Shown piece by piece: positions 51,813 to 62,300 of a stretch of DNA of 64,000 bases. This DNA comes from Roseburia_C sp900315735. GTDB taxonomy: Bacteria > Bacillota > Clostridia > Lachnospirales > Lachnospiraceae. The stretch is from the NCBI GenBank assembly GCA_052118425.1, contig JBQKHF010000008.1. One strand, written 5' to 3'. Position 1 is the stretch's first letter, and every line of letters begins with the position of its first letter. The position numbers and the translations under genes are program-made. Under the pieces are notes generated by a model. It ran no database searches and was not told the DNA's origin. It saw only the letters and a program-made list of their open reading frames with translations.

Positions 51813-53977
51813 GAAAGAAAAAAAGTTACGCGGGAAAATCGCAAAGCGTGTTTCTCGTAGTTCTGACCGGTCTGTTTTTTGCAATGTTAATTGGTGGCTG
51901 CAGCAGTAAAAAAGCGGAAATAATACCGGACTTAGAAGAGCCGGCAGCAAGTAATAATTCATATCAGCAGGTAACCTATGGAGATATCGGAAGCACCAAA
52001 GTGCTGCTTGGAACAGCCGTGCCAAAGGAATACGGACAGGCATATGAAGCTAATGTCACGGTAACAAAGATTCTGGTAGAACCGGGTGATACCGTAGAAA
52101 AAGGTGATGTGCTGGCATATGCAGATGTAGACGAGGCGAGTGCGTCACGAGAAGCAAAACAGCAGGAGCTGTCACATGAAAATACCGTATACGAATTAAA
52201 CCAGAAAATCAACCAACTGCAACAGGATAAATTGGAAAAGCAGCAGGAGGATGCGACAGAGGATATCACCTCTCAGATAGCCGTCCTGCAGGAAAACAGC
52301 CGCTACGATACGAAGCTTCATGAGTACCGGGTGCAGAAGCAGAACGAGGAGATTGCGGCATTGGATGCTCTGATTGCAGATGGAACACTAAAGGCAAATC
52401 ACAGTGGTGAAGTGGTTTATACCAAGAGCCTGACCGTAAGCCGGAAAGCCGGTGCGGGAGAAAATGTAGCGATTGTGGCAGATACCGGAGACCTTGCAAT
52501 AGAGCTTAAGGATGTAACGGTACAGGATTATAAATATAAAGAGATTGCTGAAAAATATATGCTGGTGGCGGGAGAAAGAGTGCCGGTTACCGAGCGGGAA
52601 TACAGTACGGAAGAACTGGTTCTTGCAAAAATAAATAACAATTATCCGGATATCGTGATGGAAAAGCCGGAGGGCGTGGAGCTTAAGGCAGGCGGGCAGT
52701 ATCCCATTTATTATGAGGAGAAAAAGGCGGAACATGTCCTTCTGGTGGGAAATGCGTCCCTTTATGAAGAAGATGGAGAGACTTATGTCTATGTGCGAAC
52801 CGGCAAGGATACAAGGGAAAAACGTAAAGTGACCGTGGGCGCAGCGGATGACCATAATACCCAGATTATAGATGGATTAGAGGAAGGGGAAGCGGTCTAT
52901 TATGAGACAATGGAGCGGATGCCTTCGGATTATACGGAGTATACGGTGGAACGGTCAGACTTTCAGGTGGAAAATCACGGATTAAAATATGGAAGGGCAG
53001 ATAAAAATGCAAGCACCTATCTTGCTGTAAAAGAGGGAGAGATTGTAAAAATTGCGGTGGAAAAGGATGAGGAAGTAAAAAAAGGTGACCTTCTTTATAT
53101 CATCGATACCGGGGAAGGAAAGGCAGCCATTACAGAAGCTGCCAATGCCATAGAGACGGAGAATACTTCTTATCAGAAACAGCAGGCGGACTATGATGCG
53201 CAGCTTGCGGAATTAGAGAATATGTCAGATTCTGCCAGTGACTATGACCGGCAGATGATAACCTTACAAAAAGAAATCGCAGAGGCAGACCATAGCTATA
53301 CGCTGCAGCAGCTGCAGGCAGCTTACAATACGTTAAGCCGTGGAAATGACGGAACCGGCAAGTTATCCATTTATGCAGATGCGGATGGACAGGTGGCAAA
53401 AATAACAGCCCGGGAAGGAGATATGGTAGAAGCCGGAGCTGAAATTCTTAAGATGAGAGGAGACGTATCAGATTTATTTCTGGTGCAGATGGTAAGCAGT
53501 AAGTCCGTAACTGTGTATACAGATAACATTGCAGAGATTGGCGAAAAGGTAAGCATTACGTCCGGGGATACGACTTACACTGGAACCTGTGTGGGATTTG
53601 CAGCAGGCAGCAATAATCTGGATAAAGGTTGTCTCTATACCGATGAAAATGGTGCTCATGATACTTTTCAGACAACCTCCGGGTATGATGCACCGGCATT
53701 TTATGTACGGATGGACGATGAAATCGTCGAGGATATGGGAAAGGGAGGAAGCGTGGATTTTCCTTATATTTCCATGGAGGATGTTGTAGTGCTTCCTGCA
53801 GGAATGATTTATGAAGAAAAGGATGCAATGCATCCGGATAAAGTGTCCTATTTTGTATGGAAGGTGGAAGAGGACCATCTGATGAAACAGTATGTTTTAC
53901 TGGATGATACACTTACTGGAAATGGAAAAGTGGTTCTCTTAGGAATAGAGGCTGGCGATGTACTGGCAAGAGAGTAG
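51809..53977 (+). CDS. Double-module HlyD/MacA-like adaptor lipoprotein
   Basis: A 722-residue lipoprotein (lipobox IGGC) that looks like two adaptors in tandem. Module 1 (about 55-370) has VEPGDTVEKGDVLAYAD, a coiled coil rich in Gln/Glu/Lys and the closing GLEEGEAVYYE. Module 2 (about 375-720) has VEKDEEVKKGDLLYIID, a second coiled coil, ISITSG-type barrel strands and IEAGDVLARE at the end. This internal duplication is unusual. The GTG start overlaps the previous stop (GTGA). Bases 51839-51862, coding part of the signal peptide, are an exact copy of 24 bases at 32329-32352. Confidence 0.8.
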   Translation: MRKKKSYAGKSQSVFLVVLTGLFFAMLIGGCSSKKAEIIPDLEEPAASNNSYQQVTYGDIGSTKVLLGTAVPKEYGQAYEANVTVTKILVEPGDTVEKGDVLAYADVDEASASREAKQQELSHENTVYELNQKINQLQQDKLEKQQEDATEDITSQIAVLQENSRYDTKLHEYRVQKQNEEIAALDALIADGTLKANHSGEVVYTKSLTVSRKAGAGENVAIVADTGDLAIELKDVTVQDYKYKEIAEKYMLVAGERVPVTEREYSTEELVLAKINNNYPDIVMEKPEGVELKAGGQYPIYYEEKKAEHVLLVGNASLYEEDGETYVYVRTGKDTREKRKVTVGAADDHNTQIIDGLEEGEAVYYETMERMPSDYTEYTVERSDFQVENHGLKYGRADKNASTYLAVKEGEIVKIAVEKDEEVKKGDLLYIIDTGEGKAAITEAANAIETENTSYQKQQADYDAQLAELENMSDSASDYDRQMITLQKEIAEADHSYTLQQLQAAYNTLSRGNDGTGKLSIYADADGQVAKITAREGDMVEAGAEILKMRGDVSDLFLVQMVSSKSVTVYTDNIAEIGEKVSITSGDTTYTGTCVGFAAGSNNLDKGCLYTDENGAHDTFQTTSGYDAPAFYVRMDDEIVEDMGKGGSVDFPYISMEDVVVLPAGMIYEEKDAMHPDKVSYFVWKVEEDHLMKQYVLLDDTLTGNGKVVLLGIEAGDVLARE
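51839..51862 (+). repeat. 24-bp exact repeat of 32329-32352 within a signal-peptide coding region
   Basis: The 24 bases begin TCGCAAAGCG and end TCGTAGTT, and are identical to those in the repeat cassette at 32254-32372. Here they encode SQSVFLVV, part of the hydrophobic signal segment of the double adaptor. The upstream bases (ACGCGGGAAAAT) also resemble the cassette. Confidence 0.75.
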
Positions 53978-53988
53978 GAGGAGTTGGA

Positions 53989-56820
53989 ATGTTACGTTTT
54001 GTCTTTTGTAAAATAAAGAATAAAAAAGGACTGAATTTGTGCCTGCTCCTTGGAATTACATTATTTATTGCATTGTTTGTCTGTCATCCGATGTTTGAAC
54101 GTGGTGCCGGAAACCAGGTATTAAGAACCGGGTTTGAAACTTATGCAAAGGAACAGGAAACATTTCCGGCAGTTATGAACCGCAGTGGCAGCTATTCTTC
54201 GAAAGATTATAGTTCTGCAAAGAAAGTAATGGATAAACTTGTGGCATATGAGAAAAAATGGACCGAATATGTGGCAGTCGATACGGTGGCATCGGAGCAG
54301 TATTTAAGTCTTTCCGGCGGCAAGGCAGATACCAGTCTGGGTGGAACCAATGAATATTTCACCATAGGATATCTGCCGGAGTTATCGGAATATACAGACA
54401 TTACATATGGACAGAGCTTAGACAGCGGAAATGAGGAAGAAGCGAAGGACTGCTATCCCTGCCTTGTCAGTGAAGAGACGATGGATGCCTATGGACTGGT
54501 GACAGGAGAAGTGCTTCATATGAAGCTGCAGGGCGAGGCAGAATCCTATGAGGCAGATTTTAAGGTGACGGGAATCATACGGGAAAAGGATATCAATGAC
54601 AGTTTCTGGTATCATACTCTCGGTGATTTGGGAAATACCTTATTTGTATCGGAGAATACTTTTGATGCGATGATAGAATCTTTCGGACAGGATGAAATCA
54701 GTTATGAAGAGAATCTGATGTTAGATTACCGGCAGATAGATGCGAAGCATGCAGCAGAATATGCAGATTATATGCAGCAGTTCCGGACATCAGATACAAA
54801 ATATCAGGATAATATGGCGGATACCTTAGCTTCCTTTTTTACAAAACAGCGGACGATACAGCAGATGCTGTGGGCATTGGAATTGCCATGCATTGTACTG
54901 CTGCTGCTATTTATCTATATGGTATCATCTCAGATATTTTCTTTGGAAGAAGGAGAGATTGCAGTACTTCGGAGCCGTGGTGCGACAAAACTGCAGGTGG
55001 GCATGATTTATCTGCTGCAGTCCTCTTTTCTGGCATTGCTGGGTGCAGCACTTGGTCTTGCATTGGGTTATGGAATGTGTAAAGGTGCAGCATCTACGGA
55101 TGGTTTCTTAAAATTCAGTAGGAAGAATGTAAGCATGTATACCTTAAATGGCGGAATGTTTTTCTATGCCATGCTGGCGGCAGTTATTATAATCCTGTTT
55201 CTGACGATACCGGCACTGAGGCGGACAAAATACACCATTGTAAATGAGCGTACGGCAAAAAACAATATTGTGAAAAATCCCTTCTGGAAAAAATGTTATC
55301 TGGATGTTCTTTTGCTGCTTTTATCCGGGTATCTGCTTTATAATTATAACCGGCAGAAAGAGAGCCTTGCATTGGAAATGATTGCCGGAAATGGAATGGA
55401 CCCGGTAATTCTTTTAAATACTTCCGTGTTTATACTGGCAGCAGGATTATTGTTTATACGCCTTTTTTATTACCTTATACTTGCTTTGGATAAAGTTTTG
55501 AAAAAGAGATTTCGTCCCGCCGGATATGCGGCATTTTTACAGCTAAAGAGAACCTGGTATCAATCGGGATTTTTAGCGGTGTTTCTGATTATGACCATAG
55601 CCAGTGGAATCTTTGATGCGAATATGGCACGGACCATGAATCAGAATATGGAAGAGCGGATTGCATATGGCATCGGAGCAGATGCAGTGCTGGAAGAAAA
55701 TTTCCGGCTGCAGATTTCAAAACTGGAAGGGAAGGAAACCAACTGGAAATACCTGGAACCGGATTTTGGAAGATATGAAGCTTTAATCAAAGAAAATATC
55801 TGCGAAAATGCCACAAGGGTACTGGTAGATGAAAAGACGGATATTAAAGCAGGAAACGGAACAGTTTTGGGTGGAAAACTTATGGCAATCCATACAAAAG
55901 AATTCGGAGAAACCGCACGGCTTAAGGATGGTGTCAACAAAGAACATTGGTTTTATGCACTGAATGCACTGGCAGAAGAACCGGATGGCGTTATGATTTC
56001 TTCGAATCTCGCGGATAAATTAAAGTTAAAGGTGGGAGATACATTAAGTTATACAAGGTATCTTCCGGCAGAGATTGGTGAAGATACCTTGGGCAGCAGG
56101 CAGGCAAAGGTCTGTGCAATCATAGACTGTTTTCCGGGCTATGAAAGATATACTTATGAAAAGGATGAAGAAGGCAATCTTACGGAACAGGAACAGTATC
56201 TTCTGGTGGCAAATTATGCTACCGTTATCAGTGCTTTTGGTCAGACACCCTATCAGGTGTGGATGAAGCTTGCGGATGATGTGAAGGATACAACACTCAC
56301 GGAAAGTCTTGCGGCAGCGGACATTCAGCCAAAACATATTATCTTATTGCAGGAGCAGCTTGCAGACAACCGCAATTCAGCCATGGTGCAGGTGACAAAT
56401 GGGATGTTTACATTGAGCTTTATTTTATCCTTGGTAATATGCTCGGTAGGATTTCTGTTGTACTGGATGATGACTTTGAAAAAACGGGAATTACTGTTTG
56501 GCGTTTATCGTGCCATGGGAATGCGGATGGGAGAAGTCCGGCAGATGATTTTAACAGAACAGCTTTTTACTTCGGCAGGACCGGTACTGGCAGGTGGCGA
56601 AATCGGTGCAGTGGCAACGCTTTTCTTTGTCCGTCTGCTTATGGTGGTCTATCTGCCACAAAAACATAATCTTGCCATAGAAATCTATATTTACCCGGCA
56701 GACCTGGTAAAACTTATGGCAGTGCTTATAGCGGTGATGCTTCTCTGTTATTTTATCATCCGCAAAATATTGCGGAGCATGAAAATTGCAAAGGCACTTC
56801 GGTTAGGGGAGGACAGCTGA
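53989..56820 (+). CDS. MacB/FtsX-type ABC transporter permease
   Basis: A 943-residue membrane protein. An N-terminal helix (LNLCLLLGITLFIALFVCHP) precedes a large extracytoplasmic domain (about 35-290). Three helices follow (about 300-410) with the FtsX motif SLEEGEIAVLRSRGATKLQVG, then two helices and a second extracytoplasmic domain (about 525-800), then the last three helices with the second motif KKRELLFGVYRAMGMRMGEVRQMI. This is the 10-helix layout of duplicated FtsX permeases, which work as single-chain transporters. The AGGAGG site is 8 bp ahead. The stop overlaps the ATPase start (TGATG). Confidence 0.88.
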   Translation: MLRFVFCKIKNKKGLNLCLLLGITLFIALFVCHPMFERGAGNQVLRTGFETYAKEQETFPAVMNRSGSYSSKDYSSAKKVMDKLVAYEKKWTEYVAVDTVASEQYLSLSGGKADTSLGGTNEYFTIGYLPELSEYTDITYGQSLDSGNEEEAKDCYPCLVSEETMDAYGLVTGEVLHMKLQGEAESYEADFKVTGIIREKDINDSFWYHTLGDLGNTLFVSENTFDAMIESFGQDEISYEENLMLDYRQIDAKHAAEYADYMQQFRTSDTKYQDNMADTLASFFTKQRTIQQMLWALELPCIVLLLLFIYMVSSQIFSLEEGEIAVLRSRGATKLQVGMIYLLQSSFLALLGAALGLALGYGMCKGAASTDGFLKFSRKNVSMYTLNGGMFFYAMLAAVIIILFLTIPALRRTKYTIVNERTAKNNIVKNPFWKKCYLDVLLLLLSGYLLYNYNRQKESLALEMIAGNGMDPVILLNTSVFILAAGLLFIRLFYYLILALDKVLKKRFRPAGYAAFLQLKRTWYQSGFLAVFLIMTIASGIFDANMARTMNQNMEERIAYGIGADAVLEENFRLQISKLEGKETNWKYLEPDFGRYEALIKENICENATRVLVDEKTDIKAGNGTVLGGKLMAIHTKEFGETARLKDGVNKEHWFYALNALAEEPDGVMISSNLADKLKLKVGDTLSYTRYLPAEIGEDTLGSRQAKVCAIIDCFPGYERYTYEKDEEGNLTEQEQYLLVANYATVISAFGQTPYQVWMKLADDVKDTTLTESLAAADIQPKHIILLQEQLADNRNSAMVQVTNGMFTLSFILSLVICSVGFLLYWMMTLKKRELLFGVYRAMGMRMGEVRQMILTEQLFTSAGPVLAGGEIGAVATLFFVRLLMVVYLPQKHNLAIEIYIYPADLVKLMAVLIAVMLLCYFIIRKILRSMKIAKALRLGEDS

Positions 56821-57566
56821 TGGAACAGAAAATAGCAATACAGACAGAAGGAATAAAACGGTACTTTCCCTCCGGGGATGGAAATATTGTCCGGGCATTA
56901 GATGGCGTCTCCATGGAGATTCCAAGCGGCAGCCTTACTGTTTTAAAGGGGCGTTCCGGCTCCGGTAAGACAACACTTCTTAACATTTTAAGTGCTCTGG
57001 ATGTACCAACGGAAGGAAGCGTGGAATTCTTTGGAAAAGATTTAAAGCATTTAAAGGACAGGGAACGGGAGGATTTACGGCGTTACCAGATGGGATTTGT
57101 CTTTCAGTCCGTGGCACTGATTCCTGTGATGACCGCTTATGAAAATGTGGAATTTGCTCTGCGGTTATCTAAGGATAGAAAGCCGGGTGTTGAAGAACGG
57201 CAAGCTAAGAAAGCGCGGAAGAATAAGGAAAAATCGAAGAATAAAGAGGAACAGAAGCAGCGTGTAACAGAAATCTTAGAGCGGGTTGGACTGAAAGAGA
57301 GGATTTATCATATGCCTTATCAGTTATCCGGCGGTGAACAGCAGCGGGTGGCGATTGCCCGGGCAGTTGCCCACAGACCACAGGTAATCTTTGCAGATGA
57401 ACCAACCGGTGCACTGGATACGGCATCGGGGCTTGCAGTCATGAAGCTTTTCCGGGAACTGGTAGAGCAGGAGCATATCACTGTGGTAATGACCACCCAT
57501 GACCCGAATTTGATGGAGCTTGGTGATTTCGTCTATGAATTAAAGGATGGGAGGCTGGTAAAATGA
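56820..57566 (+). CDS. LolD/MacB-type ABC transporter ATPase, first copy
   Basis: A 248-residue ATPase: Walker A GRSGSGKTT, Q-loop FVFQSV, signature LSGGEQQRVAIAR, Walker B VIFADEPTGALD and switch MTTHD. Between the Q-loop and signature lies a charged Lys/Glu-rich insertion (about residues 118-147, KKARKNKEKSKNKEEQ), not usual in the family. It overlaps the next ATPase by 4 bp. With two ATPases beside one duplicated permease, a heterodimeric motor is likely. Confidence 0.9.
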   Translation: MEQKIAIQTEGIKRYFPSGDGNIVRALDGVSMEIPSGSLTVLKGRSGSGKTTLLNILSALDVPTEGSVEFFGKDLKHLKDREREDLRRYQMGFVFQSVALIPVMTAYENVEFALRLSKDRKPGVEERQAKKARKNKEKSKNKEEQKQRVTEILERVGLKERIYHMPYQLSGGEQQRVAIARAVAHRPQVIFADEPTGALDTASGLAVMKLFRELVEQEHITVVMTTHDPNLMELGDFVYELKDGRLVK

Positions 57567-58432
57567 TACAGTGTGACAGCCTGGTAAAGATATATGAGAT
57601 GGAACAGCATAAGGTCATGGCATTAGAAGGACTGGATCTTACGATAGAAGATGGGGAAATGATGGCAATTATCGGCAAATCCGGCAGTGGAAAGTCCACA
57701 TTGCTGAATATCATCGGAGGACTGGAAACACCCACAGCAGGAATCCTTATGGTAGATGGAAAAGACTTATCTGCCTATACGGAAAAGGAGCTGGTCCGGT
57801 ACCGCCGTGATACGGTGGGTTTTGTCTGGCAGAAGAGTGCAAGAAATCTTTTTTCCTATCTTACAGCACTGGAAAATATCGAAGCGCCCATGCAGTTTTA
57901 TCCGGGAACATCCGCCCGGGAGAAGCGGAAACGTGCCAGAGATTTATTAAAGGCAGTCGGCATGGAAGCGCATGCAGATAAGTTTCCGTCCCAGCTATCC
58001 GGTGGGGAACAGCAGCGGATTGCAATTGCCGTTGCATTATCCAATCAGCCGTCGATTCTTCTGGCGGATGAACCTACCGGCGCAGTAGATACGAAAACGG
58101 CGAATCAGATATTTGAACTTTTCCGGAAACTGAACCGGGAGTTTGGGATTACCATTATCATTGTAACCCATGATATGGCATTGGCAGATAAGGTGGAACG
58201 GACGGTACTGATTTCCGATGGCAAAATCAGCACGGAAAAAATCAGGAAAACATCTGCGGAAGAACTGCAGCGTCTTGCAAGTGCGGCAGAATTTACCCAT
58301 GAAGAATATTCCGTTTTAGACAAGGCGCACCGGCTGCAGCTTACCGAGGAAATGATGGAAGCTGCAGGCATCGATTCCAATAAGGTGCGGATTGAGGTGC
58401 AGGATGGTAAAATTATGATTCAAAAAGAATAA
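57563..58432 (+). CDS. LolD/MacB-type ABC transporter ATPase, second copy
   Basis: A 289-residue ATPase: Walker A GKSGSGKST, Q-loop FVWQKS, signature LSGGEQQRIAIAVAL, Walker B ILLADEPTGAVD and switch VTHD. It has about 60 extra C-terminal residues (from SAEELQRLA) of unknown role. It is the last gene of the export operon and meets the convergent hydrolase gene 22 bp later. Confidence 0.9.
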   Translation: MIQCDSLVKIYEMEQHKVMALEGLDLTIEDGEMMAIIGKSGSGKSTLLNIIGGLETPTAGILMVDGKDLSAYTEKELVRYRRDTVGFVWQKSARNLFSYLTALENIEAPMQFYPGTSAREKRKRARDLLKAVGMEAHADKFPSQLSGGEQQRIAIAVALSNQPSILLADEPTGAVDTKTANQIFELFRKLNREFGITIIIVTHDMALADKVERTVLISDGKISTEKIRKTSAEELQRLASAAEFTHEEYSVLDKAHRLQLTEEMMEAAGIDSNKVRIEVQDGKIMIQKE

Positions 58433-58443
58433 ACCCGTATGGT

Positions 58444-58475
58444 ATAAAAAGCATTTAAGAAGTAAGAAAATGCTT
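58444..58475 (-). terminator. Terminator of the small hydrolase gene
   Basis: On the minus strand AAGCATTT (58475-58468) pairs with AAATGCTT (58456-58449), followed by TTTTTA. The arm contains the stop codon of the hydrolase. On the plus strand the T-run is poorer, so it may only weakly stop the export operon. Confidence 0.65.
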
Positions 58476-59033
58476 CGTTTCCTCCATAACATTGCGAAGC
58501 GTTTTGATATTACCAAGTGTATCCTTCGTTTCTAAAGAGTGATTGGCATCCGGATAGAGAAAAAGAGGAATCTTTTGTTCTCTGCTGATGCCGGTCACCT
58601 TTTCTATATTGCTCCACGGGTCGGAAGTACCGATGAAAGCAATGGCATTCTGCGGGTGGAAATCATAGGTTTCACATAAAGGTGTATAGAGAATCTGGCG
58701 GCAGGAAATATGCTCGTTTTGTGCATAAGCGGACGCAATAATGGTACCGATGCTTTTGGATACAAAGAGAATTTCATCATATTCAGACCAGTTTACGGAA
58801 GAAAGCTGTTTGGCAGCCTGCTCATAAAGATAAGAAAAAGCCTGCTGCATTTTCTCTTTATCACCCCGGATATTTCCTGTGATGTTGCTGCCGGAAAGGG
58901 AGTAATCCAGTGTGAGAATGGTTTCATAGCCGGTTTCCCCTGCCAGCTTGCGGCTATAATAGAGCAGAGGCTTGTCACAGTGATAGCCGATGCCCGGAAA
59001 AAAGATTGCTAATTTATTCATGGATTGGTTCAT
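58455..59033 (-). CDS. Small alpha/beta-hydrolase-fold protein
   Basis: A 192-residue cytosolic protein with the alpha/beta-hydrolase pattern: the strand FPGIGYHCDKPLLYYS, nucleophile-elbow serine in FVSKSIGTIIA, an Asp in IGTSDPWS and His in DANHSLET. It is short for the fold and lacks a cap domain. Substrate unknown; a thioesterase or carboxylesterase role is possible. The ATG at 59033 follows AAAGGA; the longer open frame up to 59516 is not used because it overlaps the promoter and start of the divergent gene. Confidence 0.75.
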   Translation of the reverse strand: MNQSMNKLAIFFPGIGYHCDKPLLYYSRKLAGETGYETILTLDYSLSGSNITGNIRGDKEKMQQAFSYLYEQAAKQLSSVNWSEYDEILFVSKSIGTIIASAYAQNEHISCRQILYTPLCETYDFHPQNAIAFIGTSDPWSNIEKVTGISREQKIPLFLYPDANHSLETKDTLGNIKTLRNVMEETKHFLTS

Positions 59034-59171
59034 AAATATCCTTTCTGTTGAAAAAATGCTGCTTTTGCAGAATTTAAAGTGTTCGTAGTTTACTGGAAAA
59101 TATAGTAGCACAATAAAAAGAAAAATGATATCGAAAAAGTGCGAAAACTCCATTAAAAACAGGAACAAACA

Positions 59172-59201
59172 TTGACAATTAAGGGACACAGGGACTATAC
59201 T
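59172..59201 (+). promoter_or_regulatory. Promoter of the TPR-GGDEF gene
   Basis: TTGACA (59172-59177) and TATACT (59196-59201) are 18 bp apart, a near-consensus promoter. It gives a leader of about 110 nt that carries a hairpin and a small open frame. Confidence 0.8.
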
Positions 59202-59254
59202 ATAATATATTTTTATGAATACTAGAGGGCTTACAACAGAAAGAGAAAGGAAGG

Positions 59255-59281
59255 TATATGATAACAGGGAATTATCATATA
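59255..59281 (+). promoter_or_regulatory. Leader hairpin before the TPR-GGDEF gene
   Basis: TATATGATAA (59255-59264) pairs perfectly with TTATCATATA (59272-59281) around the 7-nt loop CAGGGAA. The stem includes the start codon of the small leader frame (59258), so it could hide that start. Confidence 0.55.
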
Positions 59282-59299
59282 TTTTCAGAGTCTTTTTGA
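59258..59299 (+). CDS. Possible 13-codon leader peptide
   Basis: ATG-initiated frame MITGNYHIFSESF with a strong AAAGGAAGG site 5 nt upstream, ending 22 bp before the TPR-GGDEF start. No amino-acid run points to attenuation. It may be a regulatory upstream frame or chance. Confidence 0.3.
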   Translation: MITGNYHIFSESF

Positions 59300-59320
59300 A
59301 TATTTCTGAGGGGGAAACAG

Positions 59321-62300
59321 ATGATTCAAAAATATTATAACAGTATTCTGGAACAGGTTTTTGCACAGATTGGGAAAAAAGAACATAACATTGTTTTGGC
59401 AAAATACAGCAATGATTTTCCTTTGAAGCAGTTGGAAATATCAGAGCAGGTAACAAATAATAAAGAGGTTCATTTTGCAACTCATGAATTCCGGGCAGAG
59501 AAATTATCAGGAGCATATGAGCCTTTTCTGGATTTGATATTAGAACTTTTCGACCAGCAGAAGGAGATTACATTTGATGAATTTTTGGACAAGTGTAATG
59601 TCTATTCCCTGCAGCGTCCGATCATTACTTCTTATCGTGAAACAGGAAAATGTGTGAGAAAAGAAGGTTTATTATACAATGAAACCGATTATGAGCGAGG
59701 ACGGATGCGGGATGCCATTGTGGCAATGCTGATTGAGATTTCAAAGACCCAGCCGTTTATGCTTTTGATTAACCGCGTTCAGTTTGCAGGCAAGAGCACG
59801 ATAGAGTTAATTTATGAGCTCCTGAAAGCGGAACATACTGAGAATATCGGTATCGTTCTCGGCATGAATGAACAGCAGCGTCTGCCGGAATATATACTGC
59901 CAAGCTGGGAGAGCGTGACTGAGGAATTAGACAATAATGTAGCGGTGTTCCGGATTGGAAATGCTGGAGAATTTGCGGAACAGAAGGATACAGACATTAC
60001 TGCGGAAAGTATTGTGGATGACATCAAGACATTGCAGAATCTTGTCTTTTTCATGGATTTTGAGCATGCATTATTTTATCTGGAGAAATTAGACCGCAGA
60101 ATCAAGTTCGAGAATTTTACAGCATCCGATGAAGTGAAATACGAAATCTGGCAGTTCTATGCATATATTTCGGTGTATATGAGAGATTTGCCCAAAGCAC
60201 TGGAAATGAGTGAGAGTATTTTACAGCTGGCAGAGAAGAAAAAGAGCCGCAGAATGCGCTTTTATGCATATTACATCCGCTCTGTAATTTATATGTATCA
60301 GTCAAAACTGCAGGAATCGATTGAAAGTGCAGGCATTGCAAAAAATATTGCAATAGAAGGAAACATGGAGCGTGCCCAGTTTGAAGCTGAGCTGGTAGAA
60401 ATACAGGCAAAGATGGCAGGCTGGAATAATATTTTCTTCTGTGCACAGAATGTAGAAGTCAGCGATGCCATGATTGAAAAATTAATGAAATATAATTACC
60501 GGAATCATCTGGCATATATTTATGTATATGCTTATGATAATAAGCCGGAGATTGTGGCAAAGGCATATTATTCAGAATCCCAGTTGATTTATTTCAGCAA
60601 GGGAATCAAGCTGGCAACAGAGATTGGCAATACACAGCTTATCTACAATGCATATCAGAAGAATATTATGCTGGCGTCTACCAATGGTATGTATCCGATT
60701 GCTTTACTGTATTCTGTAAGAACTTTCGAAGCGCTGGATAATAAACATTCCGTGGAATGCGGACGTATTTTCTCCGGAATCGGTTATACCTTAACTGCAT
60801 TGAATCAGAATGACCTTGCAAAGCGTTATTTCCAGAAAGCAGTTGAAATTTTATACGATCTGGAATTACCGGAGGATATTGCAGAAGTATATTACAATAT
60901 GGCAATTAACTGTATTGCGGCGGAAGAATTCAAGGAAGCAAACGAATATCTGATGCGTTGTATGAAGACGATTGAACGTCTGCATTTAAACAGTCTTCGT
61001 GTCTGCAATTTAAGTAAATTATATGGATTGCTGGCACTGTGTAACCAGAAGCTTGGTAACCGCTTCAACTGTGAGCAGTACCTTAACAACTGTAAGCAGT
61101 TCTTAAATTATATTATTGAAAAAGAAAAGATTCAGAATGACGTAGGAATCATTCACGACTATGCACGTTGTGATGATGATATGTTCCTGTATCATTTTTC
61201 AATGGCATTACTTGAGATTGATTCCGGTAATGATGCCGCAGCGTTTGAAGATTTAAACTGTGCGGAGACACATCTGGTACGAACCGAAGGAAACCAGTTC
61301 TTCTGTTATCCGCTGTTCCGTAAGGACAGAATCCGTTTTTATGAGCAGACCGGAAGAATGGAACTTAAGAACAATGAAGAAGCAATTTTGAAACAATATC
61401 TTGAAGATAATTCCCATTCACTTACGGATGAGGAAATCAAGGTATTGGAGCCATTGGAGCAGTACTTATTAGAAGAACCGCTTCATGTGGTATCTTCCCA
61501 GGAAATGGAAGCACAGCTGAAGCAGGAAAGCATTAACCGTGCTTATAAACAGGAGCGTCGTCAGATGGATTTCTTATCCACATGGCAGAAGACAATTGAC
61601 GTATCAAATGTATCGGCTGCGGTAATGGTAGAGAATGTTATGCGGACATTCCTGTATCACTTTAACTTAGACCGGGCATTATATATACAGTATCATGGCA
61701 GAAAACCAACGGTACTATATGATAATACAGAAGCCAACCTTTCCGTGAAAGAACAGAAGTATTTAAAAGAAGTATTTGAGAAGGCACAGAGGGGCTTTGT
61801 TGTATCGAAAATCAGCAGTAACTATTCGGAACATCTGAATGTTATCAAACTGTTCGATGAAGATAATGTATGTTCTCTTGTTGCTATTCCATTTTTTGAT
61901 AATGGAAAAGTAACCAGTATCATGATTGCATACATATTGATGAAGGATAACTGGCATTCTTCCGTCAGCAGATATATGCTGGATGAGAGCGATATGCGAA
62001 TCTATGAGCTTTTGTTCCGGGAAGTATTGTATGCATTGAATCGTCTCTATGCTTATGAGAAACTGTATGAGATGAATTCTGCATTGTACAAATCAGCGGT
62101 AACAGACCAGCTGACAGGAATCCTCAATCGAAAGGGATTCTATCAGAACATTGAGGATATTATTGGCAAGATTAAAAAAGGCCGTATGAAACATGATTTT
62201 GGAATCATGTTTATTGATCTGGATAATTTCAAAGGATACAATGATACCTTTGGACATGATGTGGGAGATTTACTGCTTAAGTCCATGGCAAATATCTTCA

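Noticed and set aside
58455..59516. A 353-residue version of the small hydrolase
   Set aside because: The upstream part would overlap the promoter and first 196 bases of the divergent TPR-GGDEF gene and has no conserved motif; a good ribosome binding site marks the ATG at 59033.
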